NCBI GenBank assembly: GCA_017964105.1
Contig: JAGCSP010000050.1
Span: forward strand, 1-12,836
Source of the DNA: Clostridia bacterium
GTDB lineage: Bacteria; Bacillota; Clostridia; Christensenellales; UBA1242
Reading direction: 5' to 3'
Length of the DNA stretch: 12,836 nt
This document shows, piece after piece, positions 1 through 6,261 of the stretch. The notes beneath the pieces are model-generated. The model was not told where the DNA came from and did not search any database. It saw only the letters and a program-made list of their open reading frames with translations. A program made the translations under genes and the position numbers. Position 1 is the stretch's first letter, and every line of letters begins with the position of its first letter.

Positions 1-16
1 CTTTTTGTCACATACA

Positions 17-20
17 AGGA
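17..20 (+). promoter_or_regulatory. Ribosome binding site deciding the first gene's start
   Basis: AGGA ends 5 nt before ATG 26. It is too close to ATG 20 to serve that codon, which favours the shorter reading. Confidence 0.5.
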
Positions 21-25
21 TGAAA

Positions 26-1402
26 ATGGAAGAACAATTTCAAGAAAATTCAAATCCAGAAGATTTTGATGTAGAACAATTTAATCAAGATAATTCTACA
101 CCTGCTGAACCAGAACAAAATGCTGGTGCAGATGTTTTTGCGCCTATTGAAGAACCAACAGAAGAAGAACTTGCTGCAGCTATGGAAGTAGATATTGCTG
201 CACAACCACAAGCACAACCAAATGAAGAAGAAGCACAAGAAGAAACTGTTGTAAATCCTCTTTTAGAAGCGGATGACCTTTTTGATGAGCGTGATGAAAT
301 TATTGATCAAGTGGCAGAAGATTTGGAAGATGCCGACACTGCTGACAAAGTGATGGAAGTTTTGTATGGCTTGCACAAAGGACAACTTAGGGCAGCACTA
401 AAAAAGCGCGCACAACTTGAAAGAAAAGAGAAAGAAGATAATGAAAAATTATCAAAATTAGAACAAGAAATGGCAGAAAAACAAACAGAAGTTGTTGAAT
501 CCCAAGAAAGTGAGGAACCTTCTGAACATGTTGAAGAGCAAGAAGATGTAAAACCTTTTGAGCCATTCTCATTTGAGCCAAATAAGAAAACAGAGCCAGA
601 GATTGCAGAAGCACCTGAACCACAACCACAAGCAACATCAGAAGAATTATTTGGTGACTTCTTATCTGGCGAGAATGGTTTTGGTGGAATATCACTTGAT
701 ATGTTGTCTGGGGAAAACAAAACAGATGCTGTTGATGCTCTAAAAGATAATGTAAACCCATTTGAAGACGCTCAAACCACATATGAAACAGGCGGTTACA
801 TTGATAAAAACGAATATTACGAAGCAAAAGAAACAAGTAAAGAGAATATAAAGAAGAATGCATATCTTACTGAAAACGATGGCTTGTTTGATCCAGATAA
901 TATTGAAGAAGAGCAAGTAATTGTTGGAAAAGAAAGCGCAACTGCAAAATTGAGCACAGCTAGTCCAATTGAAGAACCAACAGAAGAAGCATCTGCAGAA
1001 GAAAATGAAAAGAAACCAAAATACAAAGTAAAGAAAGAAAAACAAAAAGAATTTGTTGATAGTGGCGACACTTCTGGCAAAGGGGTGGCATGGATGGCAT
1101 ATATACTATTTTTCATTCCACTAATATTTGCTGGTAAAAAATCATACGTAAGACATCATGCAAATCAGGGACTACTAATTAACTTTGTAGATATTATAAT
1201 TGCCGCATTAATTGGCGCAAAATTCTTACCAATGGAATTTGTTACACAAAATGAAGAATTGTTCCAAATTTTGTATGCAGTAGGATTATTTATTGCACTT
1301 GTGTCAATATTTACAAGATTAGCAATGGCAGTATTATCTTTATTTGGTAAACGTTACAGATTACCAATACTTGGCAAATTAAACATTATTAAAAGTGTAT
1401 AA
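26..1402 (+). CDS. Acidic, low-complexity protein with C-terminal Tic20/DUF4870-like membrane domain
   Basis: Role unknown; probably a membrane protein with a large soluble acidic region. Residues 1 to about 350 are very rich in Glu, Gln, Pro and Asp and look disordered, with a charged, coiled-coil-like stretch around residues 120-170. The last ~105 residues hold about three hydrophobic segments (about 355-371, 385-403 and 411-440). Between the first two is YVRHHANQGL (374-383), the hallmark HANQGL-type motif of Tic20-like/DUF4870 proteins. I chose ATG 26 (458 aa) because an AGGA at 17-20 sits 5 nt upstream. TTG 5 and ATG 20 are also in frame, and since only a few bases precede them a start further upstream cannot be excluded. 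The octapeptide PIEEPTEE occurs twice, encoded by an identical 22-bp repeat. The gene ends just before a strong terminator. The domain call is by motif recognition; the function of the acidic region is not known. Confidence 0.75.
   Translation: MEEQFQENSNPEDFDVEQFNQDNSTPAEPEQNAGADVFAPIEEPTEEELAAAMEVDIAAQPQAQPNEEEAQEETVVNPLLEADDLFDERDEIIDQVAEDLEDADTADKVMEVLYGLHKGQLRAALKKRAQLERKEKEDNEKLSKLEQEMAEKQTEVVESQESEEPSEHVEEQEDVKPFEPFSFEPNKKTEPEIAEAPEPQPQATSEELFGDFLSGENGFGGISLDMLSGENKTDAVDALKDNVNPFEDAQTTYETGGYIDKNEYYEAKETSKENIKKNAYLTENDGLFDPDNIEEEQVIVGKESATAKLSTASPIEEPTEEASAEENEKKPKYKVKKEKQKEFVDSGDTSGKGVAWMAYILFFIPLIFAGKKSYVRHHANQGLLINFVDIIIAALIGAKFLPMEFVTQNEELFQILYAVGLFIALVSIFTRLAMAVLSLFGKRYRLPILGKLNIIKSV
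146..167 (+). repeat. 22-bp in-frame direct repeat, copy 1
   Basis: This is identical to positions 968-989. The two copies are 822 bp apart and in the same reading frame. Each encodes IEEPTEE, preceded by Pro. The copies bracket most of the acidic region of the first gene. Confidence 0.85.
968..989 (+). repeat. 22-bp in-frame direct repeat, copy 2
   Basis: Second copy of the repeat at 146-167, again encoding IEEPTEE. The flanking codons differ apart from the preceding Pro. Confidence 0.85.
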
Positions 1403-1408
1403 CAAAAA

Positions 1409-1435
1409 GGCAGCGAATTAATCGCTGTCTTTTTT
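1409..1435 (+). terminator. Bidirectional intrinsic terminator overlapping a convergent gene
   Basis: An 8-bp stem (1409-1416 with 1422-1429, one G-T pair) encloses a 5-nt loop, attaa. It is followed by a run of T on the plus strand and preceded by AAAAA, which gives a U-tract on the minus strand. It lies 6 nt after the stop of the acidic protein gene and also ends the minus-strand SUFU/small-protein unit, whose last stop codon is in the loop. Confidence 0.85.
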
Positions 1436-1570
1436 GTTTTTCTTTTTATGGTCAACAATCAAAAATATGGTAAGTGCACATGTTCCAATAATTGCTAGTG
1501 TTGTAACAAGTATTGCCCACCATGGAAAACCAATATTTGTGTCGTATGGGGCGAGTATTATATGTTTCAT
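1418..1570 (-). CDS. Small single-pass membrane protein (50 aa)
   Basis: Unrecognised small protein. It starts at ATG 1570, preceded by a very good ribosome binding site (AAAGGAG, 8 nt upstream) that begins directly after the TGA of the SUFU-domain gene. The product is a short head (MKHIILAPYDTNIG), one hydrophobic helix at about residues 15-39 containing PWW, and a Lys-rich tail (HKKKNKKDSD). A basic cytoplasmic tail would place the N-terminus outside. The stop codon (1418-1420) falls inside the loop of the terminator shared with the convergent gene. It lies 15 nt behind the SUFU gene, so the two are very likely co-transcribed. The strong ribosome binding site, classic membrane topology and operon spacing argue that it is real. 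It could be a membrane partner of the SUFU protein, but nothing shows this. Confidence 0.75.
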   Translation of the reverse strand: MKHIILAPYDTNIGFPWWAILVTTLAIIGTCALTIFLIVDHKKKNKKDSD

Positions 1571-1585
1571 TTTATTATCTCCTTT

Positions 1586-2191
1586 TCAGTGAACGGTAAA
1601 ATCATACTTATCGCTTGCAACAAGTTTATCCACAAGTTCAACCCTGTTTGGCTTATCTAATGCGTGATATGTGTATTCATTTGCTGCAAGAATTTGCATA
1701 AAGTGTATTTTTTTGCCACCCACTTTTAGTTTGCTAAATTTTTTGTGATCAAACTGTGCAAGCGGGGTAAATATCACAGAACATTTGTCTGTGGATTTAT
1801 CAAAAGTTTCAAATTTTTCGTTAATTGCAAAAGAGCCATAATAAGTGAAAGGTTTTTTGATTAAGTATGGTGATTTTGCAGCAGTTTTTAGCATATTTAT
1901 TGGCCAATCCCACTTTAAATCATTTGTGTTAAATTGCCAATCTTTTGGCAAGGTCATTACAAGTTCGGTGTATGGGGTGGATGTGTGACGTTGCTTTATG
2001 TCACTCATGCCAATAGTGCCAAGCTTGTAGTATGGCTTGTCTTCTGTTGGCATGCCCACAAAAATTATGGTAGGTGGCCCTGTCATATTTTTTATGTTAT
2101 TCTCAGTAATAGCACCTGCATTTTGGGTGGTGGTGTCAAACATTTTTGCGTAATGTTCGCTAATTTGCTGCACCTGTTTTAAATCTAACAT
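1586..2191 (-). CDS. Suppressor-of-fused (SUFU) domain protein
   Basis: The 201-aa protein matches the bacterial SUFU-like domain by its sequence landmarks: YTELVMTLPKDW (74-85), WPINMLKTAA (96-105, the usual WPI-L-- block after the first strand-rich half) and HFMQILAANEYTY (164-176), in place of the usual F-x-LIPLTEEEY near the C-terminus. There is no signal peptide or membrane segment, so it is probably cytoplasmic. In bacteria, SUFU-domain proteins are best known as predicted immunity proteins next to polymorphic toxins, but no toxin gene is visible here, so a role in immunity is not supported by context. The start at ATG 2191 is backed by an AAAGGA site 7 nt upstream and a near-consensus promoter at 2221-2249. 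It is followed by the 50-aa membrane protein. The family call is by motif recognition. Confidence 0.7.
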   Translation of the reverse strand: MLDLKQVQQISEHYAKMFDTTTQNAGAITENNIKNMTGPPTIIFVGMPTEDKPYYKLGTIGMSDIKQRHTSTPYTELVMTLPKDWQFNTNDLKWDWPINMLKTAAKSPYLIKKPFTYYGSFAINEKFETFDKSTDKCSVIFTPLAQFDHKKFSKLKVGGKKIHFMQILAANEYTYHALDKPNRVELVDKLVASDKYDFTVH

Positions 2192-2220
2192 ATCTTTATC
2201 CTTTGTGTAAATTCACTTAA

Positions 2221-2249
2221 ATTATACTTAAAATTAGCACAATTATCAA
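2221..2249 (-). promoter_or_regulatory. Sigma-A promoter of the SUFU/small-protein unit
   Basis: On the minus strand, TTGATA (2249-2244), a 17-bp spacer and a perfect TATAAT (2226-2221). Transcription should start near 2214, about 20 nt before the ATG at 2191. Confidence 0.8.
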
Positions 2250-2283
2250 CCGGAAAAGTAAAATATTAAATATATTATTTTAT

Positions 2284-2312
2284 TTTACATAAAATTAAAT
2301 TGTTGTTATAAT
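2284..2312 (+). promoter_or_regulatory. Sigma-A promoter of the 153-aa gene
   Basis: TTTACA (2284-2289), a 17-bp spacer and TATAAT (2307-2312). The expected start near 2319 leaves a short leader carrying the AAGGTGG site. It is divergent from the SUFU promoter, with 34 bp between the two -35 boxes. Confidence 0.75.
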
Positions 2313-2323
2313 AAAATTAGATT

Positions 2324-2333
2324 AAGGTGGTGA
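2324..2333 (+). promoter_or_regulatory. Extended ribosome binding site deciding a start
   Basis: AAGGTGGTGA matches the full anti-Shine-Dalgarno complement AAGGAGGTGA except at one base. It overlaps the in-frame GTG 2327 and so selects ATG 2339. Confidence 0.75.
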
Positions 2334-2338
2334 AGATT

Positions 2339-2800
2339 ATGTTAGTAAAAGATTATGATCTAAACTTTACATTTGAAATGAATGATGACTTTACTGAAAT
2401 TAGTAAAGATAAATATAGTGTATTTGGTGTAGATGATGATACCTTGCATTATTTCTTATACCTAGATGAAAACAGTCAAGAATATCCTTTTGCTCTTGTA
2501 AAAGGTAAAAAGGCAGATAGCGTGGAAGCTTATGAAAAAATAATACTTGATGAAGTAGAAGAATTCAAAAAGCTTTATGGCGACGCAGAAGTGAGCGATG
2601 TGTTCACAATTGAGCCACAAGGTGGTAGAAGAGTAGATAGAGTTTCCATTGATTTTAACGATGGCGGCTATATGTCCGTAGTGTACTTCACACTTGTGCA
2701 TGGTTATGTGGTATCTGCAAGCACATGCATTCTTGAAGATGCAGATAACTATGAAGGCAATTTGTATTCAATTATGAGTTCCATTAAAGAAGTTGAATAA
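2339..2800 (+). CDS. Hypothetical 153-aa acidic soluble protein
   Basis: Not recognised from sequence. Starting at ATG 2339, the protein has 153 residues, is acidic and has no signal peptide or membrane segment, so it is probably cytoplasmic. The pattern is alternating strands with one amphipathic helix in the middle (about residues 57-75). The C-terminal half reads VDRVSIDFNDGGYMSVVYF, then an exposed hydrophobic strand and a closing helix (YSIMSSIKEV). This strand/helix order resembles PsbP/Mog1-like stress or lipoprotein domains, but that is only an inference from pattern. It is monocistronic: it has its own promoter and ends at a terminator shared with the convergent ABC-dtd operon. The in-frame GTG 2327 was rejected because it lies within the ribosome binding site. 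Confidence 0.8.
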   Translation: MLVKDYDLNFTFEMNDDFTEISKDKYSVFGVDDDTLHYFLYLDENSQEYPFALVKGKKADSVEAYEKIILDEVEEFKKLYGDAEVSDVFTIEPQGGRRVDRVSIDFNDGGYMSVVYFTLVHGYVVSASTCILEDADNYEGNLYSIMSSIKEVE

Positions 2801-2806
2801 CAAAAT

Positions 2807-2831
2807 AAAACACCCGTTTGGGTGTTTTTTT
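2807..2831. terminator. Bidirectional intrinsic terminator
   Basis: AAAACACCC (2807-2815), loop GTTT, then GGGTG followed by a run of T (2820-2831). The A/T flanks give a U-tract on both strands. It sits between the convergent 153-aa and 117-aa genes and ends both. Confidence 0.9.
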
Positions 2832-2838
2832 GTTGCAT

Positions 2839-3192
2839 TTATATCGATAATTCTTTTGCTATATCTGTGTAGCTTTTGATTACTCCCATGCGTCTGCCAG
2901 CAATTGCAATTAGGCAGGTGCGGGTATACACCAAATCTTCTTCAATGTCTTTATTAGTGGCGTTGTTATAATATTGTTCTGCCTGCTCGGCTGTTACAAG
3001 TGGCCTATTAGATATTGTTTGGCCAATGTCATAAAAATCCTGAGCATATACATTTACAATTTCGCCAATTAGTTCACTTGCTTCTGGTTTGTAAAAAGAA
3101 TTGAGTTCCATATCAATAATTCTAATGTAATACAATTCACGTTCACAAAATTTAAGATTTTTTATAGTATCATATATTTCTTGTATTTTCAT
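2839..3192 (-). CDS. Hypothetical 117-aa protein, last gene of the ABC-dtd operon
   Basis: Not recognised. The product is 117 residues, mostly helical by composition, with alternating acidic and aromatic helices, no membrane segment and no clear catalytic motif. A short Arg/Gly patch near the C-terminus (AIAGRRMGVIKSY, about residues 96-108) is the most distinctive part. The ATG at 3192 is preceded by a GAGGG-type ribosome binding site. The gene lies 9 nt behind dtd, and its ribosome binding site overlaps the dtd stop, so the two are probably translationally coupled. It is followed by a terminator. Linkage to dtd is a weak hint of a translation-related role; nothing in the sequence shows one. 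Confidence 0.75.
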   Translation of the reverse strand: MKIQEIYDTIKNLKFCERELYYIRIIDMELNSFYKPEASELIGEIVNVYAQDFYDIGQTISNRPLVTAEQAEQYYNNATNKDIEEDLVYTRTCLIAIAGRRMGVIKSYTDIAKELSI

Positions 3193-3201
3193 AACTAACC
3201 C

Positions 3202-3660
3202 TCATTTTTTGTTGTGGTCGTGTGTGTCATATACAATTGTAAATGGTCCATCAAGTTCTGTGGATATATGCATGTGTGTGCGAAAATGCCCTGTTTGCAC
3301 ATTTTTCACACCGCATTTTTTTATTTCGTCTGCAAGAGCAAGATATAAGGTGTTTGCTTTTTCCATATCTGCACTTTGGCTAAAATCAGGGCGCGTGCCA
3401 GATGCAATAAATGCATTAAGAGTAAAATTGCTTACTACCATGCAATCGCCGCCCATGTCTAGTACGCTTTTATTTAGTTTGTCGTTGTCGTCTTTGTAAA
3501 TGCGCATTTTAGTAAGTTTTTGGGCTGCTTTCACCACATCTTCCATTGTGTCATTTTTGTGTACACCAACAGTGAGCAATATGCCTTGTCCTGTGCTACT
3601 ATATGGTTTGCCTTCCACAGACAAATCACATTTATTCACTCTTTGCATTACTATTTTCAT
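3202..3660 (-). CDS. dtd: D-aminoacyl-tRNA deacylase
   Basis: Hydrolyses D-amino acids (and misattached glycine) from tRNAs, keeping D-residues out of protein synthesis; it acts as a homodimer in the cytoplasm. The 152-aa length and the whole layout match the family: MKIVMQRV at the N-terminus, LTVGV (29-33), the catalytic-pocket motif SNFTL (77-81, usually SQFTL), the SGTRPDFSQSA loop (87-97) and the cross-subunit Gly-Pro motif LDGPFT (136-141). Two features are unusual. The Asn that normally opens the NxGPxT motif is Leu136, and the FGA(D/H)M segment reads FRTHM (126-130). The Gly-Pro pair itself is intact. The start at ATG 3660 has a GAGGA site inside the end of the ABC transporter gene, which it overlaps by 29 nt, so translation is probably coupled. 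The family is certain; the effect of the substitutions on substrate choice is not known. Confidence 0.93.
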   Translation of the reverse strand: MKIVMQRVNKCDLSVEGKPYSSTGQGILLTVGVHKNDTMEDVVKAAQKLTKMRIYKDDNDKLNKSVLDMGGDCMVVSNFTLNAFIASGTRPDFSQSADMEKANTLYLALADEIKKCGVKNVQTGHFRTHMHISTELDGPFTIVYDTHDHNKK

Positions 3661-5446
3661 CTAAATCTTCCTCGTCATACATATTGTGATATTGTTTACA
3701 TTTTTTCATCAATTCTTTGTGAGTGCCTTCTGCTACCACTTTGCCGCCATCAATGTAAATAATTTTATCGCTATCTATAACAGTAGATAATCTGTGTGCA
3801 ATCATAACTACTGTGTGATTTTTTGCAAGCTTGAATATTGTATCTTTTACATTTGATTGTGTCATATTATCTAGTGCGCTTGTGGCTTCATCAAATAGCA
3901 ACACTTTGCTATTTTTAAGTAGGGCACGCGCTATGGCAATACGTTGCTTTTGTCCACCGCTTAGTTTTACACCATTTTCACCAATTTTGCTATTGATTCC
4001 TTGGGGTAGTGTATTTACAAATTCTAGTATATCTGCCTGCTTTAATACTTTTTCTAATTCTTCATCTGTGGCGTCTGGGTTTGCTAGTCGCAAATTTTCT
4101 GCAATTGTTAAATTAAATAGATATGGTGATTGACTAATTATTGTAATATTATCTCTAAGGCTATCTCTATCAAGCGTATTGATATTTTTTCCGTCAAGAG
4201 CAATTGTGCCATTATCATTTTCCACTGAATACAATTTTGCAATAAGTGATACAATTGTACTTTTACCACTACCAGAAGGGCCTACGAAAGATGTAACCTT
4301 ATTGTGTGGAATTTCAAAACTAATGTTGTTTAATATGTTTGTATTCTCCTTGTATGAGAATGTTACATTATCAAAAGAAATGTCGCCTTTGCACTTGTCT
4401 AAATGAACGTTTCCAAAATTTTCACTTGGATATTTATTTTCATCAAACAATTCGTTTACGCGTTCAGCAGAAACAAGCGTTTCGTTTGTAATTTCTTTGA
4501 TGTTTACAATGTAATTTGCAAAATTGTTAATATTGTTTCTAAAATTATAAACAATTAAAATTGTTGCCAATTCTATTTGACCGTGTGTAAATAAGTAAAC
4601 ACATACAGCAAGAAGTGCAAAATTTAATAAGTATATAAGCACACTTACCATTGCACGCAACCCTGCGTTGTTGTGTGAGCGGCGCATATCATATGAAGTT
4701 AATTCTATTCTTTTATCTATAATGATATTTTCAATATTGTTATTTGCATTAATGCCACGAATATCTTTAATGCCACGAATATTTTCTGTTTGCAAACTTT
4801 GTATTGGTTCGTTTACCTTTTTTAAATATCTATTGTATTTTGTGCGATTATTTACTCTTATCCATTGTATAACAAGTGTTACTACAAATATTGAAATTTG
4901 AACAAGTGAAACCCAAACATTTAGCGAAGCAATATATGTAAAGAAACCAATGTGTCCAATTGCCGTTGTCAAAAAGTCTGTCATTCTAAGAGGATAATTT
5001 GTTACCATATCAGCATCAGAATAAATACGTGATGTAAAGGTGGCTGTATTTGAATTATCAATAGAAGATTGGGTAATTGTGTTTACTCTTTTTATTAAAT
5101 CTTTTCTTATAACTATTGATGAATTTAATGCAATTTTGTTCCAAAGAATTGATGCAACATAATCTAGGCATTGATAAATAATGCCAAATATACAAACCAT
5201 ACCAGCCAAAAATAGAGTAGTTCTTGCATCAAAACCCTCAGTAAAAGTTGCCAAAAGACGTGCGGAATATATTGGCATAAATACGGCAAGTATTGTCATA
5301 CACAATAGCAATGAAACAACAAAAATAAATTGCCACTTAAATGCAAACATATATTTGGTAAGTTTGTTAAGCTCACTAAATTTTATTTTCTTTTTTTCTT
5401 CTTTTGTGAATTTTGGTTTTTTTGATTTGGAAACTATAAATCTCAT
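3632..5446 (-). CDS. ABC exporter half-transporter (fused membrane and ATPase domains)
   Basis: A 604-aa ATP-driven exporter of the MsbA/multidrug type that should work as a dimer; the substrate is unknown. After a Lys-rich cytoplasmic N-terminus come about six membrane helices (about residues 38-320). The nucleotide-binding domain follows from about residue 355, with Walker A GPSGSGKS (389-396), Q-loop Gln439, signature LSGGQ (495-499), Walker B VLLFDE (515-520), a SALD D-loop and switch His551. All catalytic residues are present. I chose ATG 5446 because GGAG at 5459-5456 is 9 nt upstream; the in-frame TTG 5461 lies just upstream of this site. A promoter at 5467-5495 drives it, and it is the first gene of the operon with dtd and the 117-aa gene. 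No partner half-transporter is adjacent, so a homodimer is the simplest reading. Confidence 0.93.
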   Translation of the reverse strand: MRFIVSKSKKPKFTKEEKKKIKFSELNKLTKYMFAFKWQFIFVVSLLLCMTILAVFMPIYSARLLATFTEGFDARTTLFLAGMVCIFGIIYQCLDYVASILWNKIALNSSIVIRKDLIKRVNTITQSSIDNSNTATFTSRIYSDADMVTNYPLRMTDFLTTAIGHIGFFTYIASLNVWVSLVQISIFVVTLVIQWIRVNNRTKYNRYLKKVNEPIQSLQTENIRGIKDIRGINANNNIENIIIDKRIELTSYDMRRSHNNAGLRAMVSVLIYLLNFALLAVCVYLFTHGQIELATILIVYNFRNNINNFANYIVNIKEITNETLVSAERVNELFDENKYPSENFGNVHLDKCKGDISFDNVTFSYKENTNILNNISFEIPHNKVTSFVGPSGSGKSTIVSLIAKLYSVENDNGTIALDGKNINTLDRDSLRDNITIISQSPYLFNLTIAENLRLANPDATDEELEKVLKQADILEFVNTLPQGINSKIGENGVKLSGGQKQRIAIARALLKNSKVLLFDEATSALDNMTQSNVKDTIFKLAKNHTVVMIAHRLSTVIDSDKIIYIDGGKVVAEGTHKELMKKCKQYHNMYDEEDLDENSNAKSE

Positions 5447-5466
5447 ATAATTTATCTCCAATTATC

Positions 5467-5495
5467 ATTATACACTAGCAGTTTTATAATAACAA
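5467..5495 (-). promoter_or_regulatory. Sigma-A promoter of the ABC-dtd operon
   Basis: TTGTTA (5495-5490), a 17-bp spacer and a perfect TATAAT (5472-5467) on the minus strand. It lies between the ppa terminator and the ABC start, so the operon is separate from ppa. Confidence 0.7.
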
Positions 5496-5498
5496 AAT

Positions 5499-5525
5499 AA
5501 AAAACACACTGTCAGTGTGCTTTTT
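5499..5525 (-). terminator. Intrinsic terminator of ppa
   Basis: A perfect inverted repeat CACACT-GTC-AGTGTG (5505-5519) with a three-base loop is followed on the minus strand by TTTTTT. It begins about 15 nt after the ppa stop. Confidence 0.85.
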
Positions 5526-5533
5526 ATAAGATG

Positions 5534-6076
5534 CTATTTATTACTTTTGTTGCCATATGTTACTTCAAATCTGTCTTTGCAAAGTTCAATTGTGCGCTCT
5601 GCTTCTTCCACAAACCCTGTTTCCAAAACATCAACTTGTTTGCCTTCTAATTGTTTATATACAGATAAGAAGTGGCGCAACTCATCCATAATATGGTTTG
5701 GCATATCTTCTAAGGAACGAATATTATTGTATTGTGGGTCATTAAATGGAATAGCAATAATTTTTTCATCTGTTTCATCGCGGTCTTTCATGAATACCAC
5801 ACCAATAGGGTAACAACGCACAAGGCTCATCTTTTCAATTGGCTGGCTGCATAACACAAACACATCTAGTGGGTCTTTGTCGCCAGAGAGAGTACGTGGA
5901 ATAAATCCATAGTTCATTGGGTAGTGAGTAGCAGTGTAGAGCACGCGGTCAAGGATAATAAGACCTGTCTCTTTGTCTAATTCGTATTTATTTTTGCTAC
6001 CTTGTTCTATTTCAATAAATGCAACAAAGTCATCTGTTTTAATTCTATTTACATCAATATCTTTCCAAATATTCAT
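5534..6076 (-). CDS. ppa: Inorganic pyrophosphatase (family I)
   Basis: Hydrolyses pyrophosphate to two phosphates in the cytoplasm with Mg2+, which pulls biosynthetic reactions forward. The 180-aa length is typical for soluble bacterial family I enzymes. The signature DKDPLD (66-71) supplies three metal-binding aspartates. Residues matching the E. coli active site are all present by position: Glu22, Lys30, Glu32, Arg44, Tyr56, Asp66, Asp68, Asp71, Asp98, Asp103, Lys105 and Lys141. ATG 6076 has a GGAG site 7 nt upstream. The gene is monocistronic, with its own promoter and terminator. An inverted repeat around its -10 box suggests repressor control, which is unusual for a housekeeping enzyme. 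The Lys/Asn-rich tail (GNKSNK) is unremarkable. Confidence 0.96.
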   Translation of the reverse strand: MNIWKDIDVNRIKTDDFVAFIEIEQGSKNKYELDKETGLIILDRVLYTATHYPMNYGFIPRTLSGDKDPLDVFVLCSQPIEKMSLVRCYPIGVVFMKDRDETDEKIIAIPFNDPQYNNIRSLEDMPNHIMDELRHFLSVYKQLEGKQVDVLETGFVEEAERTIELCKDRFEVTYGNKSNK

Positions 6077-6092
6077 AGTTTTTCTCCTATTT

Positions 6093-6117
6093 ATCTTTGA
6101 TTTATTATATCAAAGAT
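6093..6117. promoter_or_regulatory. Inverted repeat bracketing the ppa -10 box (possible operator)
   Basis: ATCTTTGA (6093-6100) and TCAAAGAT (6110-6117) are perfect 8-bp arms, 9 bp apart, and the spacer contains the TATAAT of ppa. Because transcription would start within or next to the downstream arm, this is more like a DNA-binding site than an RNA hairpin. Confidence 0.45.
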
Positions 6118-6133
6118 TGTTTAGTTATAGCAA
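6104..6133 (-). promoter_or_regulatory. Sigma-A promoter of ppa
   Basis: TTGCTA (6133-6128), an 18-bp spacer and a perfect TATAAT (6109-6104) on the minus strand. The -10 is clear and the -35 is fair. Confidence 0.65.
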
Positions 6134-6204
6134 ACTTATTTGTTTACTTGTATAAAAAATTGCATTAATTTACATTGTTTATTGTAATTCAATAAAAAAT
6201 AATA

Positions 6205-6232
6205 TTGTACAAATTATAATTTATGATATACT
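6205..6232 (+). promoter_or_regulatory. Possible promoter of the CvpA-like giant gene
   Basis: TTGTAC (6205-6210), a 16-bp spacer and TATACT (6227-6232). A second -10-like TATAAT at 6215-6220 has no good -35. The region is very AT-rich, so the exact boxes are uncertain. Confidence 0.4.
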
Positions 6233-6261
6233 AACAATGACAAGTAAAAGGGGTAATATAA

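Noticed and set aside
307..863. Minus-strand ORFs of 137 and 158 codons within the acidic protein gene
   Set aside because: They are antisense shadows of a Glu/Gln/Pro-rich coding region, giving Ser/Leu/Phe-rich nonsense with no ribosome binding site.
3632..3660. ABC/dtd overlap as a sequencing frameshift
   Set aside because: Both proteins have natural ends: the ABC C-terminus is a normal-length acidic tail and dtd starts with the expected MKIVMQRV.
5447..5461. TTG 5461 as start of the ABC exporter
   Set aside because: It abuts and precedes the GGAG site that properly serves ATG 5446; it would add only five residues and has no site of its own.
5471..5480. TACACTA shared by the ABC promoter region and the palindrome at 10383
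   Set aside because: Only a 7-8 base half-site with no second arm at the ABC promoter; easily due to chance.
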